A stretch of 32,383 nucleotides of DNA from Deltaproteobacteria bacterium (GTDB lineage Bacteria > Myxococcota_A > UBA9160 > UBA6930), in NCBI GenBank assembly GCA_019312665.1, contig JAFDCZ010000020.1:1-32383 (forward strand), written 5' to 3'. Below, piece by piece: positions 1 through 9,529 of the stretch. The translations under genes were made by a program, and so were the position numbers. Numbering within the stretch: the first letter of the stretch is position 1; each line of letters starts with the position of its first letter. The notes under the pieces are model-generated. The model ran no database searches. It worked only from the letters and a program-made list of their open reading frames with translations, and was not told the origin of the DNA.

Positions 1-271
1 ATCGACCAGGCCGAGCCCAGTGGCGGAAGCTCGCGATCAAGACCAGCAGCACGCCTGCATTGGCCAGCGTGATCCAGAACAGGTAGGCGCCCGCGTAGTC
101 CTTCGGCCGGAGCGATTTTCCGGCCTCGGCTCGCTCGGCAAAGGAGAGCCCAAACGGGTCCGGACCCAGTACCAGGAAAGCCATTGCGGGAAGCAGCAGC
201 AGGCCCAGCAAGATGCGGACGCGCACTGGCCAGAGGGATTCGACTACTCCGCTCTCGGTCGCTGATGACAT
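1..271 (-). CDS. Partial membrane protein, N-terminus only
   Basis: An uninterrupted reading frame starts with ATG at 271-269 and leaves the window on the left, giving about 90 residues beginning MSSATESGVVESLWPVRVRI. Two hydrophobic stretches are visible. The first, at about residues 19-36, contains LLGLLLLPAMAFLVLG. The second, at about 68-86, contains YLFWITLANAGVLLVLIA. They are joined by a charged segment of about 30 residues with DPFGLSFAERAEAGKSL. This looks like an integral inner-membrane protein whose first helix could also act as an uncleaved signal anchor. It lies on the same strand as the pyruvate dehydrogenase operon, after a 132-base gap. No family is recognised, and the function cannot be inferred without the rest of the gene. 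Confidence 0.6.
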   Translation of the reverse strand, partial: MSSATESGVVESLWPVRVRILLGLLLLPAMAFLVLGPDPFGLSFAERAEAGKSLRPKDYAGAYLFWITLANAGVLLVLIASFRHWARPGR

Positions 272-403
272 CACGGTTCTGGCACCAGTGTAGAGGAAGT
301 CGGGTGAGCCACGTGAAGGGCGCGTGAGAATCAGGCCTCTCGTGCTCCGTCCCGGGGAAGATCGATCGTTGACTTCCCAGAATGCCGCCGAGGCTGCCGA
401 CTG

Positions 404-2131
404 TTACGAGCGCTTCGGCGGAAGCAGATCCGTGATCGTGCCCGCGGCCAACTCGGCGGCCATGGCGATCGTCTCGGAGAGCGTCGGGTGGGGGTGCACG
501 GTGAGGCCGATGTCTTCGGCGTCGGCACCCATTTCGAGTGCCAGGGTGGCTTCGGCGATCAAGTCGCCAGCGCCGGGGCCCGTGATGCCCGCGCCGAGCA
601 GGCGCCCATCTTCTTCGGAGAAGAGCAGTTTGGTAAGGCCTTCATTGCGGCCGATGCTGAGTGCGCGGCCGCTCGCTGCCCAGGGGAAGACGGCTTTGCG
701 TACAGCGATGCCCTCGGCTTTGGCCGTTTCCTCGGTGAGCCCGGTCCAGGCGATCTCGGGATCCGTATAGGCGACCGACGGAATGGCGCGCGCGTCGAAG
801 GAAGCGGGAAGGCCGGCGATGACTTCCGCCGCGGTCTTTCCCTCATGGGTGGCCTTGTGGGCGAGCATGGGTTGGCCGGTAAGATCGCCGATGGCGTAGA
901 CGTGGGCCAGGTTGGTGCGCTGCTTGGTGTCCACGGGGACGAAGCCGCGCTCGTCCACGAGAAGGCCGGCGGCCTCGGCGCCGATCCTGTCGCCATTCGG
1001 CCTGCGGCCGACCGCGACGAGCACCTGGTCGAAGCTCTCCTGTGCTGGAGCGTCCTTTCCGGAGAACGTCACGAGCAGGCCATCGGCCTTTGCTTCGATG
1101 CCTTCGACCCGGGTGCCGAGCCAGATCGCGTCGAGGCGCTGCTTCAAGCGTCGCTCGAGGGGACGCACCAGATCGCGGTCGGTGCCGGTCATCAGACGAT
1201 CGAATAGCTCGACCACGGAAACCTGAGCGCCGAACGCCGCGTAGACCGTGGCCATCTCGAGGCCGATGATGCCGCCGCCGATCACCAGCAGACGGCCGGC
1301 CACGGATCCGAGTTCGAGGGCGGAGGTCGAATCGAGGATGCGCGGGTCGTCCGGGATTCCAGGCAGCACCACCGTGCGTGAACCGGCGGCGAGGATGGCG
1401 TTCTGGAAGCGGATGCGGCGCGTGCCGTCCTTTCCCGTGACCTCGAGTTCGTGGCTGCCCACGAAGCGGCCTTCGCCCTGGATGACCTCGACGTGTCGCT
1501 GCTTCGCCAGGCCGGACAGGCCGCGGGTCAAGCCTTGGACCACCTCGTTCTTGCGCGCGCGAATTCGTTCGAGATCGAGTCGCGGCGCTCCGAAATCGAT
1601 TCCGTGCTCGGCGAGCGCCGCCGCTTCCTCGATCACATCGGCCATATGCAGGAGGGTCTTCGAGGGGATGCAGCCGACGTTCAGGCAGACACCGCCGAGT
1701 GTCGGGTAGCGTTCGACCAGCGTGACCTTCTTGCCGAGATCGGCTGCCCTGAAGGCAGCGGTGTAGCCCCCCGGGCCCCCGCCCAGGACGAGCACTTCCG
1801 TATCGGGTGCGGAAGCGCTGGCGGTCGCGGCTTCGGGAACGGGAGCGAGTTCCGGTTCCTTGGCCGGCGGTGCCTCCACGGCCGTGCTCGCCTCTACCTG
1901 GACGACACAGAGCGCATCGCCCTCGCCGACCTGGTCGCCAACGCTGACCACCATTCGCTCCACGACACCTGCAACCGGCGACGGCACATCCATCGAGGCC
2001 TTGTCGCTCTCGAGGGTGACGATGGAATCCTCCACCGCGAGGGTATCGCCCGGGCCGACCAGCAGATCGACCACATCGACGCCGTCGAACTCTCCGATGT
2101 CGGGGACGCGAACCGTGATGGATTCCGGCAT
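404..2131 (-). CDS. lpdA: Dihydrolipoyl dehydrogenase (E3) with N-terminal lipoyl domain
   Basis: This is the E3 subunit of the pyruvate dehydrogenase complex (575 aa), a cytosolic flavoenzyme that reoxidises dihydrolipoamide and makes NADH. Residues 1-80 form a lipoyl domain with the modified lysine in ESDKASMDVP (K44). An Ala/Pro/Glu-rich linker (about 81-110) follows. The FAD-binding glycine motif is VLGGGPGGY, near 115-123. The redox disulfide is C149/C154 in GGVCLNVGCIPSK. A second nucleotide-binding motif, VIGGGIIGLE, follows, and the C-terminal catalytic His-Glu lies in HPHPTLSET. The ATG at 2131-2129 overlaps the aceF stop by one base (TGATG), so it is chosen over an upstream in-frame ATG inside aceF. 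Translation is probably coupled to aceF. E3 proteins with their own lipoyl domain are known in several proteobacteria. Identification is firm. Confidence 0.96.
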   Translation of the reverse strand: MPESITVRVPDIGEFDGVDVVDLLVGPGDTLAVEDSIVTLESDKASMDVPSPVAGVVERMVVSVGDQVGEGDALCVVQVEASTAVEAPPAKEPELAPVPEAATASASAPDTEVLVLGGGPGGYTAAFRAADLGKKVTLVERYPTLGGVCLNVGCIPSKTLLHMADVIEEAAALAEHGIDFGAPRLDLERIRARKNEVVQGLTRGLSGLAKQRHVEVIQGEGRFVGSHELEVTGKDGTRRIRFQNAILAAGSRTVVLPGIPDDPRILDSTSALELGSVAGRLLVIGGGIIGLEMATVYAAFGAQVSVVELFDRLMTGTDRDLVRPLERRLKQRLDAIWLGTRVEGIEAKADGLLVTFSGKDAPAQESFDQVLVAVGRRPNGDRIGAEAAGLLVDERGFVPVDTKQRTNLAHVYAIGDLTGQPMLAHKATHEGKTAAEVIAGLPASFDARAIPSVAYTDPEIAWTGLTEETAKAEGIAVRKAVFPWAASGRALSIGRNEGLTKLLFSEEDGRLLGAGITGPGAGDLIAEATLALEMGADAEDIGLTVHPHPTLSETIAMAAELAAGTITDLLPPKRS

Positions 2132-3435
2132 CAGAGCAGCAGGCGCCGGAGTTCCGAGAGCAGGCCCGACAGGTGGCGGGTGAAGCGCACGGCGTCGGCA
2201 CCGTCGATTACCCGATGGTCGTAGGAGAGCGAGAGCGGCAGGATGAGCCGGGGAATGAAGGTGCCGTCCTGGTGAACGGGTTTCCATTCCATCCGGGAGA
2301 TGCCCAGGATCGCGACCTCTGGATGGTTCACGATGGGCGTGAAGAAGGTTCCGCCGATCCCGCCCAGGCTCGAGATGCTGAAGCTCCCGCCCTGTAGATC
2401 CGACGGGCGCAGCTTGCGGGTCCGCGCACGTTCCGAGAGATCCCCGAGTGCCCCAGCCAGTTCGAACAGCCCTTGGGTATCCGCATCCCGAATCACCGGC
2501 ACGACGAGGCCGTTTTCCGTCTCCACGGCGACGCCGACGTTGAAGTAGCGCTTCAAGATCAGGTTCTCGCCGGTGATGTCGAGGGAGGCATTGAAATGAG
2601 GGAAGTCACGTAGCGCCGCCGTGACGGCTTTGACCACGAAGGGCAGGAAGGTGAGCTTCACTCCGCGACGCTCGGCTTCGGCCTTCTGGCTCTTCCTGAA
2701 CGCATCGAGCTCGGTGATGTCCGCTTCGTCGAACTGGGTGACATGGGGGACGGTGACCCAGCTGCGATGCAGGTTGGCGGCGGAGAGCTTGCGGATACGG
2801 TTCAGCGGCTGCAGCTCGGTTTCGCCGAACTTCGAGAAATCGATCTCGAGCGGAGCCGCGACCTTCACGCCGGCAATCGGAACGCCCCCGGCCGCACCGC
2901 CGCTGACCAATGCCTTGACGAAGGCCTGGACATCCTCCTTCAGGATGCGGCCCTTGCGGCCGCCTCCGGGCACCAGGGTGAGGTCGACTCCCAGTTCGCG
3001 CGCGAGCCGGCGAACGGATGGGCTGGCGTGGGACTTGGCCGGCTTCCAGGCTTCGGGCGGGTCTTCGTTCTCTTCCAGAACCGTGGGCACGGCCATCGCG
3101 TTCGGTGTGCCAAGCGCGGGAGCTTCAACCGGTGCAGCCGGCTCGGGCAGCGCCGGTGCGGCTTCGGGCACTTCTTCGGCGGGGACGCCATCTCCAGAGG
3201 GCTCGATGATCGCGATCAGGTCGCCTTCACTGATCTCATCTCCCAACGTGACACGCAGCTCTTGGATGACTCCCGCGCACGGCGCCGGAACTTCCATGGT
3301 TGCCTTGTCGCTCTCGAGCACGACGAGCGATTGCTCCTTTTCCACCGTGTCGCCGGGGCCGACCAACAATTCGACCACTTCGACGCCCTGGAAATCGCCG
3401 ATGTCCGGAAGACGGAATTCGAGCAGGCTGCTCAT
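2131..3435 (-). CDS. aceF: Dihydrolipoamide acetyltransferase (E2 of pyruvate dehydrogenase)
   Basis: This is the core acetyltransferase of pyruvate dehydrogenase (434 aa), which moves the acetyl group from lipoyl-lysine to CoA. One lipoyl domain (residues 1-78) carries K44 in [10 protein letters not shown]. An Ala/Pro/Glu linker runs from about 82 to 135. The peripheral subunit-binding domain is at about 136-173 ([13 protein letters not shown], then [13 protein letters not shown]). The rest is the catalytic domain, ending with the active-site motif DHRVIDG (H407, D411). It has a single lipoyl domain, where the E. coli enzyme has three; the extra lipoyl domain on the neighbouring E3 may supplement it. 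It starts 4 bases after the aceE stop, with GGAAGG upstream on the minus strand, and its stop overlaps the E3 start. Identification is firm. Confidence 0.96.
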   Translation of the reverse strand: MSSLLEFRLPDIGDFQGVEVVELLVGPGDTVEKEQSLVVLESDKATMEVPAPCAGVIQELRVTLGDEISEGDLIAIIEPSGDGVPAEEVPEAAPALPEPAAPVEAPALGTPNAMAVPTVLEENEDPPEAWKPAKSHASPSVRRLARELGVDLTLVPGGGRKGRILKEDVQAFVKALVSGGAAGGVPIAGVKVAAPLEIDFSKFGETELQPLNRIRKLSAANLHRSWVTVPHVTQFDEADITELDAFRKSQKAEAERRGVKLTFLPFVVKAVTAALRDFPHFNASLDITGENLILKRYFNVGVAVETENGLVVPVIRDADTQGLFELAGALGDLSERARTRKLRPSDLQGGSFSISSLGGIGGTFFTPIVNHPEVAILGISRMEWKPVHQDGTFIPRLILPLSLSYDHRVIDGADAVRFTRHLSGLLSELRRLLL

Positions 3436-3439
3436 GCTT

Positions 3440-6100
3440 CTAGACCTTCCAAGGATGCGGTTTGGAAGGATCGATGCCGTACTTCTCCAACGCGGCCTGA
3501 ACGCTCTTCGGCGGGAGATGCCCCTCGTCCGAGAGGGTCTTCAACGCTGCCGCCGCGACGAAATAGCGGCTTACTTCGAAGAAGTGGCGCAGCCGCTCGC
3601 GGGTATCCGAGCGCCCGAAGCCGTCGGTTCCCAGGCTGCGGAAGCGCGCGTTCACGAAGGGGCGGATCTGGTCCGGAAGGGCCTGCAGGTAGTCCGTGGC
3701 TGCGACCACCGGCTCCCGGCCGTCCCCGAGGCTCTCTTCGACGTAGCTCTTGCGCTGGGGCTCCGTCGGGTGGAGGCCATTCCAGCGCTCGGCTTCCATT
3801 CCGTCGCGTCGCAGCTCGTTCCACGAGGTGACGCTCCAGACTTCGGCGCAAACCTGATGATCACTCTCGAGCAATTCGGCTGCGGCCAGGACCTCGCGCA
3901 GGATGGTGCCGCTGCCGAGCAAGCGCACCTTCGGCCCGTCGCCGGCCGGGGCTTCGCGAATCCGGTACATGCCGCGCAGGATGCCCTCCTGCGAACCTTC
4001 GGGTATTGCGGGCTGGGCGTAGTTCTCGTTCATCACCGTGACGTAGTAGAAGATGTTCTCGCCTTCGGCGTACATGCGTTGCATGCCGTCTTGGAGAATC
4101 ACGGCCAGTTCGTAGGCATACGCCGGGTCGTAGGTCCGGCAGTTCGGAACCGTTGCTGCGAGCAGCGGGCTGTGGCCGTCCTGATGCTGCAGGCCTTCCC
4201 CGGAGAGCGTCGTTCGCCCGGCCGTGCCACCTAGCAGGAAGCCTCGCACCTGGGAATCCGCGGCGGCCCAGATCAGATCGCCGACACGCTGGAAGCCGAA
4301 CATCGAGTAGAGGATGAAGAACGGAATCATCGGCAGGCCGTGGTTCGTGTACGACGTTCCGGCGGCGATCCACGAGGCCAGGCCGCCCGCCTCGTTGATT
4401 CCCTCCTGCAGGATCTGACCGCTCTTGTCTTCGCGGTAGTAGGCGATCGTATCCGAATCGACCGGCTCGTAGAGCTGGCCTTCCGAGGCGTAGATGCCGA
4501 CCTGCCGGAACAGCCCTTCCATGCCGAAGGTGCGCGATTCGTCGGGCACGATCGGCACGATGCTAGGGCCGATCTTCTTGTCCTTGGTGAGCGCGGAGAG
4601 CATTCGCACGAAGGCCATGGTGGTGGAGATCTCGCGCTCGCCTGTTCCATCCAGCAGGGATTGGAAGGTCGAAAGGGGTGGAATCTCGAGCCGCGGCATC
4701 TCTGGGTTGCGCGCGGGGAGGGATCCGCCAAGGGCTGCGCGTCTTTCCTGCAGGTAGCGGAGCTCCGGACTGTTGGCGTCCGGCTTGTAGAAGGGCGCCT
4801 CGGCGATCTTGTCGTCAGGGATCGGGATGCGATAGCGATCGCGGAACTTCTTCAGGGAATCTTCGCCGAGCTTCTTCTGCTGGTGCGTGAAGTTCTTGCC
4901 TTCTCCCGCTTCGCCCATGCCGTAGCCCTTTACGGTCTTGGCCAGGATCACGGTGGGCTTGCCCGTCGTGTGGACGGCGGCATGGTAGGCGGCGTAGACC
5001 TTGGTCGGATCGTGGCCTCCCCGGTTCAGCTGCCAGATGTCGTCATCGGTGAAGTTGGCGACCATGGCTTCGAGTTCGGGGTGGGCGCCGAAGAAATGCT
5101 CGCGGACGTAGGCGCCACCTCGAGCCTTGTAGTTCTGGTAGTCACCGTCGACGGCTCGCTCCATGCGATCGAGCAGCAGGTTCTTCTTGTCACGGGCCAG
5201 GAGCGGATCCCAGCGGTCGCCCCAGATCACCTTGATCACGTTCCAACCGGCGCCGCGGAAGGTGCCCTCGAGTTCCTGGATGATCTTGCCGTTGCCGCGT
5301 ACCGGCCCATCGAGCCGCTGCAGGTTGCAGTTCACGACGAAGATCAAATTGTCCAGCTTTTCCCGGGCGGCAAGGCCGATCGCACCCAGCGATTCGGGCT
5401 CGTCCATTTCGCCATCGCCCATGAACGCCCAGACCTTGCGCTGGCCCATCTCGGCCAGGCCCCGGTTCTCCAGGTATTTCATGAAGCGCGCCTGGTAGAT
5501 GGCCGAGATCGGGCCGAGGCCCATCGAGACTGTCGGGAACTGCCAGAAGTCCGGCATCAACCACGTGTGCGGGTAGGAGGTGAGTCCATCGCGCTCTACC
5601 TCTCGGCGGAAATCATGAAGCTGGGCTTCGCTGATGCGGCCCTCGAGGAACGCCCGGGAGTAGATGCCCGGGGAGCAATGGCCCTGGATGTAGAGCAGAT
5701 CCGGCCCGTCTGGATGATCCGGCCCTTTGAAGAAGTGGTTGAAGCCGACATCGTAGAGCGTGGCCGCACTGGCGAAGCTGGCGATATGCCCGCCGAGCTC
5801 GGAGATCTCGCGATTCGCCTGCACCACCATCGCCATCGCATTCCAGCGGATGATCGAGCGGATGCGGTGCTCGAGCCCGGGCTCGCCGGGCATCTGGGGT
5901 TCGTCGCTTGCGTGGATCGTATTCAGGTAGGCGGTGGTGGCCGAGTAGGGCAGGTGGGCGCCGGAGCGCCGCGCCTTGTCGATCAAGCGCTCGATCAGAT
6001 AGTGACCGCGCTCGACCCCTTCATTGCGGATGGCGGAGTCGAGAGCCTCCAACCATTCCGCAGTCTCTTGCGGATCGATATCCGTCTTGGGCTCGACCAT
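3440..6100 (-). CDS. aceE: Pyruvate dehydrogenase E1, homodimeric type
   Basis: This is the thiamine-diphosphate-dependent E1 component (886 aa, about the length of E. coli AceE). It decarboxylates pyruvate and reductively acetylates the lipoyl group of E2. The ThDP/Mg motif is visible as [10 protein letters not shown] near residue 228, followed about 30 residues on by [11 protein letters not shown]. The C-terminal half carries typical AceE segments such as [18 protein letters not shown]. The start codon ATG (6100-6098) is preceded by AGGGGAAGCC, a reasonable ribosome-binding site. It is the first gene of aceE-aceF-lpd. The 146-base upstream gap separates it from the MATE gene on the same strand, and I find no convincing -35/-10 pair there. 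No pdhR-type regulator lies next to it. Identification is firm. Confidence 0.97.
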   Translation of the reverse strand: MVEPKTDIDPQETAEWLEALDSAIRNEGVERGHYLIERLIDKARRSGAHLPYSATTAYLNTIHASDEPQMPGEPGLEHRIRSIIRWNAMAMVVQANREISELGGHIASFASAATLYDVGFNHFFKGPDHPDGPDLLYIQGHCSPGIYSRAFLEGRISEAQLHDFRREVERDGLTSYPHTWLMPDFWQFPTVSMGLGPISAIYQARFMKYLENRGLAEMGQRKVWAFMGDGEMDEPESLGAIGLAAREKLDNLIFVVNCNLQRLDGPVRGNGKIIQELEGTFRGAGWNVIKVIWGDRWDPLLARDKKNLLLDRMERAVDGDYQNYKARGGAYVREHFFGAHPELEAMVANFTDDDIWQLNRGGHDPTKVYAAYHAAVHTTGKPTVILAKTVKGYGMGEAGEGKNFTHQQKKLGEDSLKKFRDRYRIPIPDDKIAEAPFYKPDANSPELRYLQERRAALGGSLPARNPEMPRLEIPPLSTFQSLLDGTGEREISTTMAFVRMLSALTKDKKIGPSIVPIVPDESRTFGMEGLFRQVGIYASEGQLYEPVDSDTIAYYREDKSGQILQEGINEAGGLASWIAAGTSYTNHGLPMIPFFILYSMFGFQRVGDLIWAAADSQVRGFLLGGTAGRTTLSGEGLQHQDGHSPLLAATVPNCRTYDPAYAYELAVILQDGMQRMYAEGENIFYYVTVMNENYAQPAIPEGSQEGILRGMYRIREAPAGDGPKVRLLGSGTILREVLAAAELLESDHQVCAEVWSVTSWNELRRDGMEAERWNGLHPTEPQRKSYVEESLGDGREPVVAATDYLQALPDQIRPFVNARFRSLGTDGFGRSDTRERLRHFFEVSRYFVAAAALKTLSDEGHLPPKSVQAALEKYGIDPSKPHPWKV

Positions 6101-6246
6101 GGCTTCCCCTGTGTTGCCTGATGGAGAGTCGCACCCAGGGAATCGGTTACCAGGGGCGTTCTACTTGAGTCCAAGCCGTTCGCTTCGTTGGGAAATGCCC
6201 TCGCTTCGAAGCGTCGGTAGCGCATTATTCTGGCGACCTGGGGGCT
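6101..6246 (-). other. Gap upstream of the pyruvate dehydrogenase operon
   Basis: This 146-base space should contain the pdh operon promoter unless the operon reads through from the MATE gene. It holds a perfect 12-base palindrome, CGCTTCGAAGCG, at 6202-6213, just past the MATE stop, with no T-run after it. No clear promoter hexamers are seen. The palindrome could be a small hairpin or a binding site; neither can be decided from sequence. Confidence 0.3.
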
Positions 6247-7656
6247 TCAGTGCAGGCGCCGAGTCGTCCAACGCCCGGTCGCCAGGTAGGCGCCGTTCAT
6301 CACGGTCATCAGGCCCGCACTGACGAGGCTGGCGACGAATACGCCTCGGGGGCCCATCGCCAGGCCCCAATCACTGGCCAGGTAGAAGCCGCCGGGGATC
6401 GTCACGAGCAGCGTGAGGCCGAGCGAGATGGCCATCGGCACGGTCATGTCCCCGGCGCCCTGGAGGGTTCGGAAGAACACGAAGGAAAAACCGAAGAAGA
6501 AGAACTGACCCGCTTGATAGGTCATGAATTCGGCACCGAGGCGAACGACTTCTGGATCGTCGGTGAACAATGCCATCAGGGGCTCTCCGAAGAAGAAGAG
6601 CCCAAGGGCGATCGACCACAAGAGCGGCGCGTGTACGCCGAGCCCCACACCGATGGCTCGCCAGGCCCGTGGGATGTTGCCGGCGCCCAGGTTCTGACCC
6701 ACAAGGGTCGCCGCAGCTCCGGCCAGAGGAAAAGCGATCATCGGGCCGACCATGCCGAGCCGGAGGCCGATCGAGTAGGCGGATTGGGCTTTCTCGCCGA
6801 AGCTTCCCATCAGTCCGAGGAACGCCACGTTGACGATGAAGCCACCTAACATTTGAAGGCCAGGGCGCCATGAGAGCGAGAGGATCCGGCCGAGCCACTC
6901 CCGATCCGGCCGCAGGTGATGCGGGCGAAGATGGATGCGGCTACGCCCGCTGAACAACACGCGGAACATCAGGACCAGGCCGAAGGCCTGGCCGATGGCC
7001 AGCCCCGCGGCGACGCCAAGGACGCCCAGGGCGGGGATCGGGCCTGCGCCGAACATCAATACGTACTCGGCGGTCAGGGTGATCGGGATCTGCACGATGC
7101 TGATCACCATCGGAGTCGTCGTATCCCCGGCGCCTTGCAGCACGCCGTGGAAGAGCATGCCGAAGAGAAAGCCGAAGGCGAGCAACAAGGTGAGGCGCGC
7201 GTAGGGAACGCCGAGCTCGAGCACGGCAGGACTCACGTTCATCGCGCCGAGAAGCGGCCCGGCAAATAGGAGCCCGATCAGCGCAACGGCCACGGACATC
7301 CCTGCGCCGAGCAGCAGGACCTGTCCCGTGACCCGTTCGGCCAACCCCTGGTCACCTTCGCCAATGGCCCGGGCGATCAATGCTTGAGCCCCGAAGCTGC
7401 CGCCCATGGCCAGCATGAAGAACACCTGGCGGATCGATTGATTGGTGACGACGACCGCGGTGGTGGCTTGTTCGCCGAGCCGGCTCAGGAAGGCGAGATC
7501 GACCATCTGGAAGGTCGCGTGGGCGAGGCTGGTGACCACCAACGGCAAGGCGAGGACGAGCAGGGAGACGAGCAGGCGCCCCTGGGTGTGGTCGTGGCTC
7601 GTCCAGGACCGCGCGCGCGAAGGAGGCCGCGCGCCCGATCCGGTCTGCTCACTCAC
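6247..7656 (-). CDS. MATE family efflux transporter
   Basis: This is an integral inner-membrane protein (469 aa) with about 12 hydrophobic segments arranged as two halves, typical in length for multidrug and toxic compound extrusion exporters. The N-terminal half has LVVTSLAHATFQMVDLAFLS and GGSFGAQALIARAIGEGDQG, a pattern characteristic of MATE proteins (first helix followed by the A.xx.A.AxGxGD segment). The C-terminal half has the matching GAAATLVGQNLGAGN. A charged 30-residue N-terminal tail precedes the first helix. Known members use H+ or Na+ gradients to export cationic drugs or metabolites; the substrate here is unknown. The start overlaps the stop of the alpha/beta hydrolase by 4 bases, making it the last gene of a TetR-containing operon, so it may be the regulated exporter. 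Confidence 0.9.
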   Translation of the reverse strand: MSEQTGSGARPPSRARSWTSHDHTQGRLLVSLLVLALPLVVTSLAHATFQMVDLAFLSRLGEQATTAVVVTNQSIRQVFFMLAMGGSFGAQALIARAIGEGDQGLAERVTGQVLLLGAGMSVAVALIGLLFAGPLLGAMNVSPAVLELGVPYARLTLLLAFGFLFGMLFHGVLQGAGDTTTPMVISIVQIPITLTAEYVLMFGAGPIPALGVLGVAAGLAIGQAFGLVLMFRVLFSGRSRIHLRPHHLRPDREWLGRILSLSWRPGLQMLGGFIVNVAFLGLMGSFGEKAQSAYSIGLRLGMVGPMIAFPLAGAAATLVGQNLGAGNIPRAWRAIGVGLGVHAPLLWSIALGLFFFGEPLMALFTDDPEVVRLGAEFMTYQAGQFFFFGFSFVFFRTLQGAGDMTVPMAISLGLTLLVTIPGGFYLASDWGLAMGPRGVFVASLVSAGLMTVMNGAYLATGRWTTRRLH

Positions 7657-8507
7657 GGGCGGTCCAGATCTCCGAGGAAGCGGGCCACGGCTTCCGTGAA
7701 GGCGTCGTTCTCATCGCCGGCGACCATATGGCCGGCGCCCGAGACATCTTCGAATCGCGCGTGGGGCACGAGTTCCAGGAACTCGCGCGCATGTTCCTCG
7801 CCGACGAGCTCGCTCATTCGGCCGCGGATCAACATCGCAGGGATGGAGAGTGCACGGGCGGCGTCCAGCAGATCTTCCTGGCGCAACGCCAGGCCGGGGC
7901 GGCTGCGGCCGGTCATGAAGGCCGGATCCCAATGCCAGAACCAGCGGCCGTTCTCCCGTTGGCGCAGGTTCTTGGCCAGGCCGTCCGTGTTCTTCGGCCG
8001 CGGCCGGTGGGGCAGGTAGGTCGCGATGGCGTCGGCGGCCTCCTCGAGGTTGGCGAAACCCTCGAGGACCCGTTCGGACATGAAGCCCATGATCTTCGCC
8101 GCGCCATTCAGATCCATGCGCGGGGTGACATCGACCAGCACGAGGGCGGAAAAGGGCGCGCTCTCGGCGCCGTGGGCGCCGAGCAGTGCCGAGATCCCGC
8201 CTAGCGAAGCGCCGACCACCACGGGTGGGCGTCCGAGTGCGCGGGCCACACAAACGGAATCCTGGCCGTAGCGCGTCAGCGTGTAGTCGGTGGCCGGATC
8301 CCAATCGCTATCGCCGTGGCCGCGCAGGTCGAGGCTGAGCGCGTACCAGCCTTGATTGGCCAGTGCTTCCGCGCTGCCCTTCCAGGAGTGGCGGGTCTGA
8401 CCGCCACCGTGTTGGAAGAGCACGGCCGGCGCGTCCGGGTCTCCCCACGCAGTGGCAACGAGGCGCAGCCCGTCATCCGTGCGAAAGCAGACTTCCCTTC
8501 CGTTCAC
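7653..8507 (-). CDS. Alpha/beta hydrolase
   Basis: This is a predicted cytosolic serine hydrolase (284 aa) of the alpha/beta-fold. The oxyanion-region motif HGGGQTRHSW is at residues 33-42, the nucleophile elbow GASLGG gives S101, and the terminal histidine is in SGAGHMV near residue 258. The strand-7 acid is probably in GRMSELV; this resembles the haloperoxidase/esterase/hydrolase branch, in which that residue is usually D or E. The substrate is unknown. It overlaps the ferritin-like gene upstream and the MATE gene downstream by 4 bases each, so all three are probably made from one mRNA. The family call is firm; the reaction could be ester, lactone or epoxide hydrolysis. Confidence 0.9.
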   Translation of the reverse strand: MNGREVCFRTDDGLRLVATAWGDPDAPAVLFQHGGGQTRHSWKGSAEALANQGWYALSLDLRGHGDSDWDPATDYTLTRYGQDSVCVARALGRPPVVVGASLGGISALLGAHGAESAPFSALVLVDVTPRMDLNGAAKIMGFMSERVLEGFANLEEAADAIATYLPHRPRPKNTDGLAKNLRQRENGRWFWHWDPAFMTGRSRPGLALRQEDLLDAARALSIPAMLIRGRMSELVGEEHAREFLELVPHARFEDVSGAGHMVAGDENDAFTEAVARFLGDLDRP

Positions 8508-9529
8508 GCCGCCTCCTCGAGGGCATGGAAGCGGGCGAGGATCCGCTCACCCTCCGGATGGGCGAGGATGCGGTCGCTCAGCAGCTTCTTCTGTTGCTCG
8601 GCGGCCAGCTTGGGTTGATCGACGGTCGCCCAGCGCACGATGCCTTCCCAGATCGGGTCGACGAGCTCGTGGCCAGGGACGCCAGCGCCTCTTCTTCCCT
8701 TGAAGTGGATGCTGCGCAGCTCGCCGAGGAAGAGCCGCAGGGAGCTGACGTGTACCTCTTCATCCCGGCGGATGCGCTCGACGATCTCGGCGGCATGGTT
8801 CGCTTCGTCGCGCCGCTCCGTGAAGAGCTCTGGATCTCGAAGCAGGGATTCGGTCATCGAGAATCCCAGCTCCGCCCGGAATTCGATCAGCAGCAGATTG
8901 AGCAGGAACGAGAGGAGGCGGGCGTGGCCTTCCGGGATCTCCGGCGGCAGGACGAGATCGCCTTCGGGCCGCGCGATGTTTTCCGGCACCTCGGGCTCCG
9001 GGTAGTCCACCTCGCCGAAGGCCAGGTCCCGAAGCACGAACCACATTACATCGTGTCCGCCGATGCCCCGGGCCGGCTCGCCGCCTTCGTCCAGGCCGTG
9101 GGCCACAAGCAACCCGCCGTTCAGATGGCCGATTGCCATCTCGGAGATGTCTTCTTCGATCACGTCTTGGAAATCCGGGAAGGTCATTTCAGCAAGTATC
9201 CGGCCTCGGGCCTCGATGTGTCCGGTGATGGTGAGGGTGTTCCAGAAGGTCTGTCCCAGGCCTTCCTGGAGCATCAGCTTCATCTGGGCCTCGTTGGGGT
9301 AGCGAAGGCCACCTAGCAAGGAGGCATCGGCCGCGAGGAGATCGCCTCCACGAGCCCTCAGCGCATCCGTCCAGGCATCGATGGCAGGTCCACGGCGCAC
9401 GAAGCGAGGAGGAATGTAGGTGCCGTTCGTGTCGAACCCGCCGTGCAGTCGCTGGCCGTTCTCGACCTGCGGGGATGCGTAGTCGTGGGAGCGCATCAGC
9501 TCGTCCTCGGAGAATCGGAGGGTCGTCAT
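8504..9529 (-). CDS. Predicted ferritin-like (diiron?) protein
   Basis: This protein (341 aa) belongs to no family I can name with confidence. The C-terminal half is helical and carries a pattern seen in ferritin-like diiron proteins: a glutamate in LLIEFRAE (E216), an ExxH in DEANHAAE (E242, H245) and a second ExxH in DEEVHVSS (E257, H260). Each lies on a predicted helix. A further acidic helix, VIEEDISEMAIGH (residues 123-135), has E130 five residues before H135 and may add ligands. The N-terminal 60 residues are polar, with RFVRRGPAIDAW. There is no signal peptide, so it is probably cytosolic. It lies between the TetR gene and the hydrolase, with 4-base overlaps on both sides. A role in oxygen-dependent chemistry or iron handling is inference from the motif spacing only. 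Confidence 0.75.
   Translation of the reverse strand: MTTLRFSEDELMRSHDYASPQVENGQRLHGGFDTNGTYIPPRFVRRGPAIDAWTDALRARGGDLLAADASLLGGLRYPNEAQMKLMLQEGLGQTFWNTLTITGHIEARGRILAEMTFPDFQDVIEEDISEMAIGHLNGGLLVAHGLDEGGEPARGIGGHDVMWFVLRDLAFGEVDYPEPEVPENIARPEGDLVLPPEIPEGHARLLSFLLNLLLIEFRAELGFSMTESLLRDPELFTERRDEANHAAEIVERIRRDEEVHVSSLRLFLGELRSIHFKGRRGAGVPGHELVDPIWEGIVRWATVDQPKLAAEQQKKLLSDRILAHPEGERILARFHALEEAA

Noticed and set aside
2621..6121. Long plus-strand open frames of 537 and 593 codons opposite aceF and aceE
   Set aside because: They mirror the pdh genes, have low-complexity Arg/Gly/Ala-rich translations and match no family.
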